Positions 14,889 through 15,506 of a stretch of DNA of 15,506 nt are shown here, in pieces. Both the position numbers and the translations under genes were made by a program. Every line of letters starts with the position of its first letter. The stretch's first letter is position 1. Below the pieces are notes generated by a model. It was not told the origin of the DNA and searched no databases. It saw nothing but the letters and a program-made list of their open reading frames with translations. Source of the DNA: Rhodobacteraceae bacterium UBA7436 (GTDB lineage Bacteria > Pseudomonadota > Alphaproteobacteria > Rhodobacterales > Rhodobacteraceae); the NCBI GenBank assembly GCA_002478745.1, contig DLQI01000090.1, forward strand, positions 1-15,506, in the 5' to 3' direction.

Positions 14889-15506
14889 TTAGCCCGTTAC
14901 GCTTTTGAATTCGAGGCGACGTTCGTGTAGGACTGGCTCTGTATAGCCTGATGGCTGTACGCGACCCTTGAGCACCAGATCACAGGCAGCTTGGAACGCA
15001 ACGCCGTGAAATGTTGGTGCCATAGTGATATAGCTTGCGTCGCCCGCGTTCTGACCATCCACAACAGCTGCCATCTTGCGAAGGCCTGCCATCACTTGAT
15101 CCTCAGAGATCACTCCGTGGTGCAACCAGTTCGCCATAGCTTGTGCAGAAATACGGCAAGTTGCGCGATCTTCCATCAGGCCAACGTTGTTGATGTCTGG
15201 GACTTTGGAGCAACCAACACCCTGATCAACCCACCGCACAACATAGCCAAGGATACCTTGGGCGTTGTTCTCGATCTCACGTGCTATTTCTTCGTCGCTT
15301 AGGTTGCGGCCTGTCATGACAGGAACGGTAAGCAGATCCTCAAGCGTGCCACGTGCACCGCCGTCTTTGATCTCGACCTGACGGGCCAAAACATCAACGT
15401 GGTGGTAATGTGTAGCGTGCAAGGTGGCCGCTGTTGGGGATGGAACCCATGCACAGTTTGCACCTGACTGAGGGTGACCTACCTTCGCAACCAACATGTC
15501 TGCCAT
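14889..15506 (-). CDS. glcB: Malate synthase G, C-terminal 205 residues (5' part outside window)
   Basis: Malate synthase G condenses glyoxylate with acetyl-CoA to malate, serving the glyoxylate bypass and glycolate assimilation in the cytoplasm. Only the C-terminal part of an enzyme usually about 720 residues long is present; the Met at the window edge is internal. Diagnostic stretches are HPQSGANCAWVPSPTAATLHA (fragment residues 11-31), GYVVRWVDQGVGCSKVPDINN (87-107) and MEDRATCRISAQAMANWLHHG (111-131). The catalytic-base aspartate of the family (Asp631 in the E. coli enzyme) corresponds to Asp113 of the fragment, and the nearby conserved Cys is Cys99, with the same 14-residue spacing as in E. 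coli. The ending QPSGYTEPVLHERRLEFK is typical. It is followed by glcG. Confidence 0.97.
   Translation of the reverse strand: MADMLVAKVGHPQSGANCAWVPSPTAATLHATHYHHVDVLARQVEIKDGGARGTLEDLLTVPVMTGRNLSDEEIAREIENNAQGILGYVVRWVDQGVGCSKVPDINNVGLMEDRATCRISAQAMANWLHHGVISEDQVMAGLRKMAAVVDGQNAGDASYITMAPTFHGVAFQAACDLVLKGRVQPSGYTEPVLHERRLEFKSVTG

Noticed and set aside
1..15506. CRISPR arrays, tRNA/rRNA genes, prophage or defence systems
   Set aside because: I looked for spaced direct repeats, tRNA-like cloverleaf sequences and known phage or defence protein motifs, and saw none. The octamer cluster at 8060-8196 is too short and irregular to be a CRISPR.

Overview
The window looks like a chromosomal segment of a marine alphaproteobacterium, most likely a member of the Rhodobacterales (Roseobacter group). 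This is inferred from moderate GC content, the protein flavour, and the gene set: a large Opp/Dpp-type ABC transporter, a PntA/PntB transhydrogenase, a DUF3422 protein, glcB next to glcG, and a REP-associated transposase relic. No search was run, so the taxon is an inference.

Layout, left to right. (1) 1-5727 is a peptide/oligopeptide-type ABC uptake system. A fused two-domain ATPase runs leftward and is cut by the window edge. Divergent from it run a periplasmic substrate-binding protein and two overlapping permeases. The 345-base divergent spacer holds a perfect 16-bp palindrome and a second inverted repeat with similar half-sites. A hairpin separates the binding-protein gene from the permeases, and a clear terminator closes the unit. 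(2) 5798-6639 holds two translationally coupled plus-strand genes: an unrecognised AT-rich 142-residue protein and a VOC-fold protein without the usual metal ligands. (3) 6649-7967 on the minus strand holds a DMT/EamA-family exporter followed by a small unrecognised protein. Upstream of the exporter lies a cluster of five CTGNACAG-like octamers, four of them in two pairs with 21-nt periodicity. (4) 8227-9513 is a DUF3422 membrane-anchored protein with its own readable promoter. (5) 9644-12723 is the proton-translocating NAD(P) transhydrogenase operon pntA-pntB with a terminator. (6) 12958-13488 is a dead REP-associated tyrosine transposase (in-frame stop plus two lost catalytic residues). Just upstream of it is a TTAA-N7-TTAA palindrome matching the CtrA consensus. 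(7) 13537-15506 on the minus strand holds the 3' part of malate synthase G (glcB), glcG, a terminator, and a class-C26 glutamine-amidotransferase-like hydrolase.

Functionally the segment is mostly nutrient uptake (peptides), central redox balance (NADPH from the transhydrogenase) and glyoxylate/glycolate assimilation (GlcB, GlcG). I found no CRISPR array, prophage, intact insertion sequence, rRNA or tRNA. I see no convincing undescribed multigene system. The observations most worth checking are the regulatory repeats (1583-1849 and 8060-8196), the uncharacterised coupled gene pair at 5798-6639, and the decayed transposase.
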